From positions 806,001 through 870,000 of the forward strand of contig OZ245872.1 of assembly GCA_965229345.1 (NCBI GenBank): a DNA stretch of 64,000 nt. The letters run 5' to 3'. A program made the position numbers and the translations under genes. The notes beneath the pieces are model-generated. The model made no database searches and was not told where the DNA came from. It saw only the letters and a program-made list of their open reading frames with translations. The stretch's first letter is position 1. Each line of letters opens with the position of its first letter. Below are positions 62,610 to 64,000 of the stretch, piece by piece. The DNA comes from PBB1 sp965229345. Its GTDB lineage: Bacteria; Pseudomonadota; Gammaproteobacteria; Burkholderiales; Burkholderiaceae_C.

Positions 62610-64000
62610 TGGAAGGCCACCTCGGCGAAGCTGCGCAGCTTGCGGCTGTGCAACTGATCGAAGCCCTGCTCGCGCAGCAGTTCGAGCGCGCGGATGCCGA
62701 TGCGCAGATGCTGATCGACGCGCTCGCGGTAGAAGTGGTTGGCCATGCCCGGCAGCTTGATCTCGCCGTGCAGCGGCTTGTCGCTGACGCACAGCAGCGT
62801 GCCGTAGGGCACGCGGAAGCGAAAGCCGTTGGCTGCGATGGTGGCGCTCTCCATGTCGAGCGCCACCGCGCGGCTCTGGCTGAAACGACGGTCCGGCGTG
62901 GTGGTCACATGGTGCGAGGGCAACAGCTCCCAGTTGCGGTTGTCGGTGCTGGCCACCGTGCCGGTGCGCATGATCCGTTTCAGTTCGTAGCCCTGCAGCT
63001 GCGTCACCTCGGCGACGGCGGCCTCCAGCGCAACCTGCACCTCGGCCAGCGGCGGGATCGGCACCCACAGCGGCAGCTCCTCGTCGAGCACATGGTCCTC
63101 GCGCACATAGCCATGGGCGAGCACGTAGTCGCCCAGTTGCTGCGTGGTGCGCAGCCCGGCGCAGTGGCCCAGCATGATCCACACATGCGGGCGCAGCACC
63201 GCGATGTGGTCGGTGATGGTCTTCGCGTTCGAGGGCCCGACGCCGATGTTGACCATCGTGATGCCGGCGCGGTCGTCGCGCAGCAGGTGGTAGGCGGGCA
63301 TCTGCGGCAAGCGTGGTGGCGCCTTGCCGAGCTCGTCACCGTCACGGGCGGGCAGGCCTTGCCGTCGCGTGATGACGCCACCTGGCTCGACAAAGGCAGC
63401 GTAGGCGCTGCTCGGATCGCTCATCGCCGCGTGGCCCAGGCGCACGAACTCGTCGATGTAGAACTGGTAGTTGGTGAACAGCACGAAGTTCTGGAAGTGA
63501 TCGGGTGCCGTGCCGGTGTAGTGGCGCAGCCGATGCAGCGAATAGTCGACGCGTGGCGCGGTGAACAGCGACAAGGGCTGCCGCACCTTGCCGTCCTTGC
63601 CGGGCTCAGGCTCGTAGGTGCCGTTGGCAATGCCATCGTCCATCGCCGCCAGGTCGGGCAGGTCGAACAGGTCGCGCATCAGCAGCCGGCGCGCCGGGTC
63701 GAGCGAGCCTTCGACGTGGTCGTTGTCAGCGAGCGAGAAATGCACCGGGATCGGCTGCGTGCTGGTGCCGATCTCGATCGAGACCTGGTGGTTGCGCAGC
63801 AGCAGCTCGAACTGCTGTCGGTAGTAGTTGCCGAACAGGTCGGGCCGCGTCAGCGTCGTCTCGAACAGTCCGGGGCCGGCGACAAAGCCGAAGCTCAAGC
63901 GCGAGTCGGCCCGCGCGACGGTGTCGGTGCGCACCCGCACATAGGGGTAGCAGGCGCGCACCCGTGTGGACAGCGTCTCACCGGCGACAAAGCGTCCGAG
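62606..64000 (-). CDS. amn: AMP nucleosidase (5' end beyond window)
   Basis: The frame is open to the window edge, so only the C-terminal 464 residues (of about 490) are seen. The Amn-specific N-terminal part VRACYPYVRV, FGYVAGPG-like VAGPGLFETTLTRPDLFGNY, then the phosphorylase-fold domain with VNIGVGPSNAKTITDHIAVL, RPHVWIMLGHCAGLRTTQQLGDYVLA and LDMESATIAANGFRFRVPYGTLLCVSDKPLHGE. It hydrolyses AMP to adenine and ribose-5-phosphate, regulating adenylate pools. It is the first visible gene of an operon with a THI5-like ABC transporter. Confidence 0.95.
   Translation of the reverse strand, partial: LGRFVAGETLSTRVRACYPYVRVRTDTVARADSRLSFGFVAGPGLFETTLTRPDLFGNYYRQQFELLLRNHQVSIEIGTSTQPIPVHFSLADNDHVEGSLDPARRLLMRDLFDLPDLAAMDDGIANGTYEPEPGKDGKVRQPLSLFTAPRVDYSLHRLRHYTGTAPDHFQNFVLFTNYQFYIDEFVRLGHAAMSDPSSAYAAFVEPGGVITRRQGLPARDGDELGKAPPRLPQMPAYHLLRDDRAGITMVNIGVGPSNAKTITDHIAVLRPHVWIMLGHCAGLRTTQQLGDYVLAHGYVREDHVLDEELPLWVPIPPLAEVQVALEAAVAEVTQLQGYELKRIMRTGTVASTDNRNWELLPSHHVTTTPDRRFSQSRAVALDMESATIAANGFRFRVPYGTLLCVSDKPLHGEIKLPGMANHFYRERVDQHLRIGIRALELLREQGFDQLHSRKLRSFAEVAFQ

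Overview
This is high-GC chromosomal DNA from a beta-proteobacterium of the order Burkholderiales. The signature of the 16S gene at 52653-54183, the gatCAB/mreBCD-mrdA-rodA neighbourhood, the kdsD-kdsC-lptC block and the gene lengths all point to the Rubrivivax-Leptothrix-Roseateles side of the order; the genus is inferred and cannot be fixed by eye. Genes are packed tightly, many with 1-4 bp stop/start overlaps. I see no insertion sequence, prophage or CRISPR array, so the window reads as core chromosome with a few accessory cassettes.

Layout, 1-26 kb: the end of a + strand gene; murU (cell-wall recycling); tkt-gap (central carbon); a minus-strand operon of SET-domain methyltransferase, birA and a proline/alanine-rich membrane-anchored protein; topB; a GAF-repeat protein; an AmpG-like permease; an M48 protease with a Tat-like leader; an esterase. 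Next comes a three-gene RND efflux operon (outer-membrane lipoprotein, adaptor, pump) divergent from a TetR regulator, with two matched palindromic operators between them. Then xthA and pyrE (divergent, starts 12 nt apart), a DUF4124-like protein, and gatCAB.

26-38 kb: the rod-shape operon mreB-mreC-mreD-mrdA-rodA, with a hairpin/T-rich terminator candidate between mreB and mreC. A peptide ABC transporter follows, its binding protein divergent from two permeases and a fused double ATPase. A 90-residue unknown protein and an HDOD protein come next.

38-52 kb: a TSUP exporter; a response regulator/histidine kinase pair; an orphan ECF-type sigma factor; a GMC oxidoreductase; a glycine-rich RRM protein with a structured 5' leader; an SDR; lptC-kdsC-kdsD (LPS Kdo synthesis and export); a CPA2 K+/H+ antiporter; a COG2509-type flavoprotein.

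52-58 kb: a complete rRNA operon, 16S-tRNA-Ile(GAT)-tRNA-Ala(TGC)-23S-5S, with promoter, two boxA elements, processing stems and terminator. 58-64 kb: a lipase-like hydrolase, a second HDOD protein, and a minus-strand operon amn (AMP nucleosidase, cut by the window edge)-ATPase-permease-THI5-like binding protein.

The observations I rate highest are the dual TetR operator, the RBS-pairing leader of the RRM gene, the translational coupling of amn to a THI5-like ABC transporter, and the SET-domain gene coupled to birA. I found no clear, wholly new multigene system.
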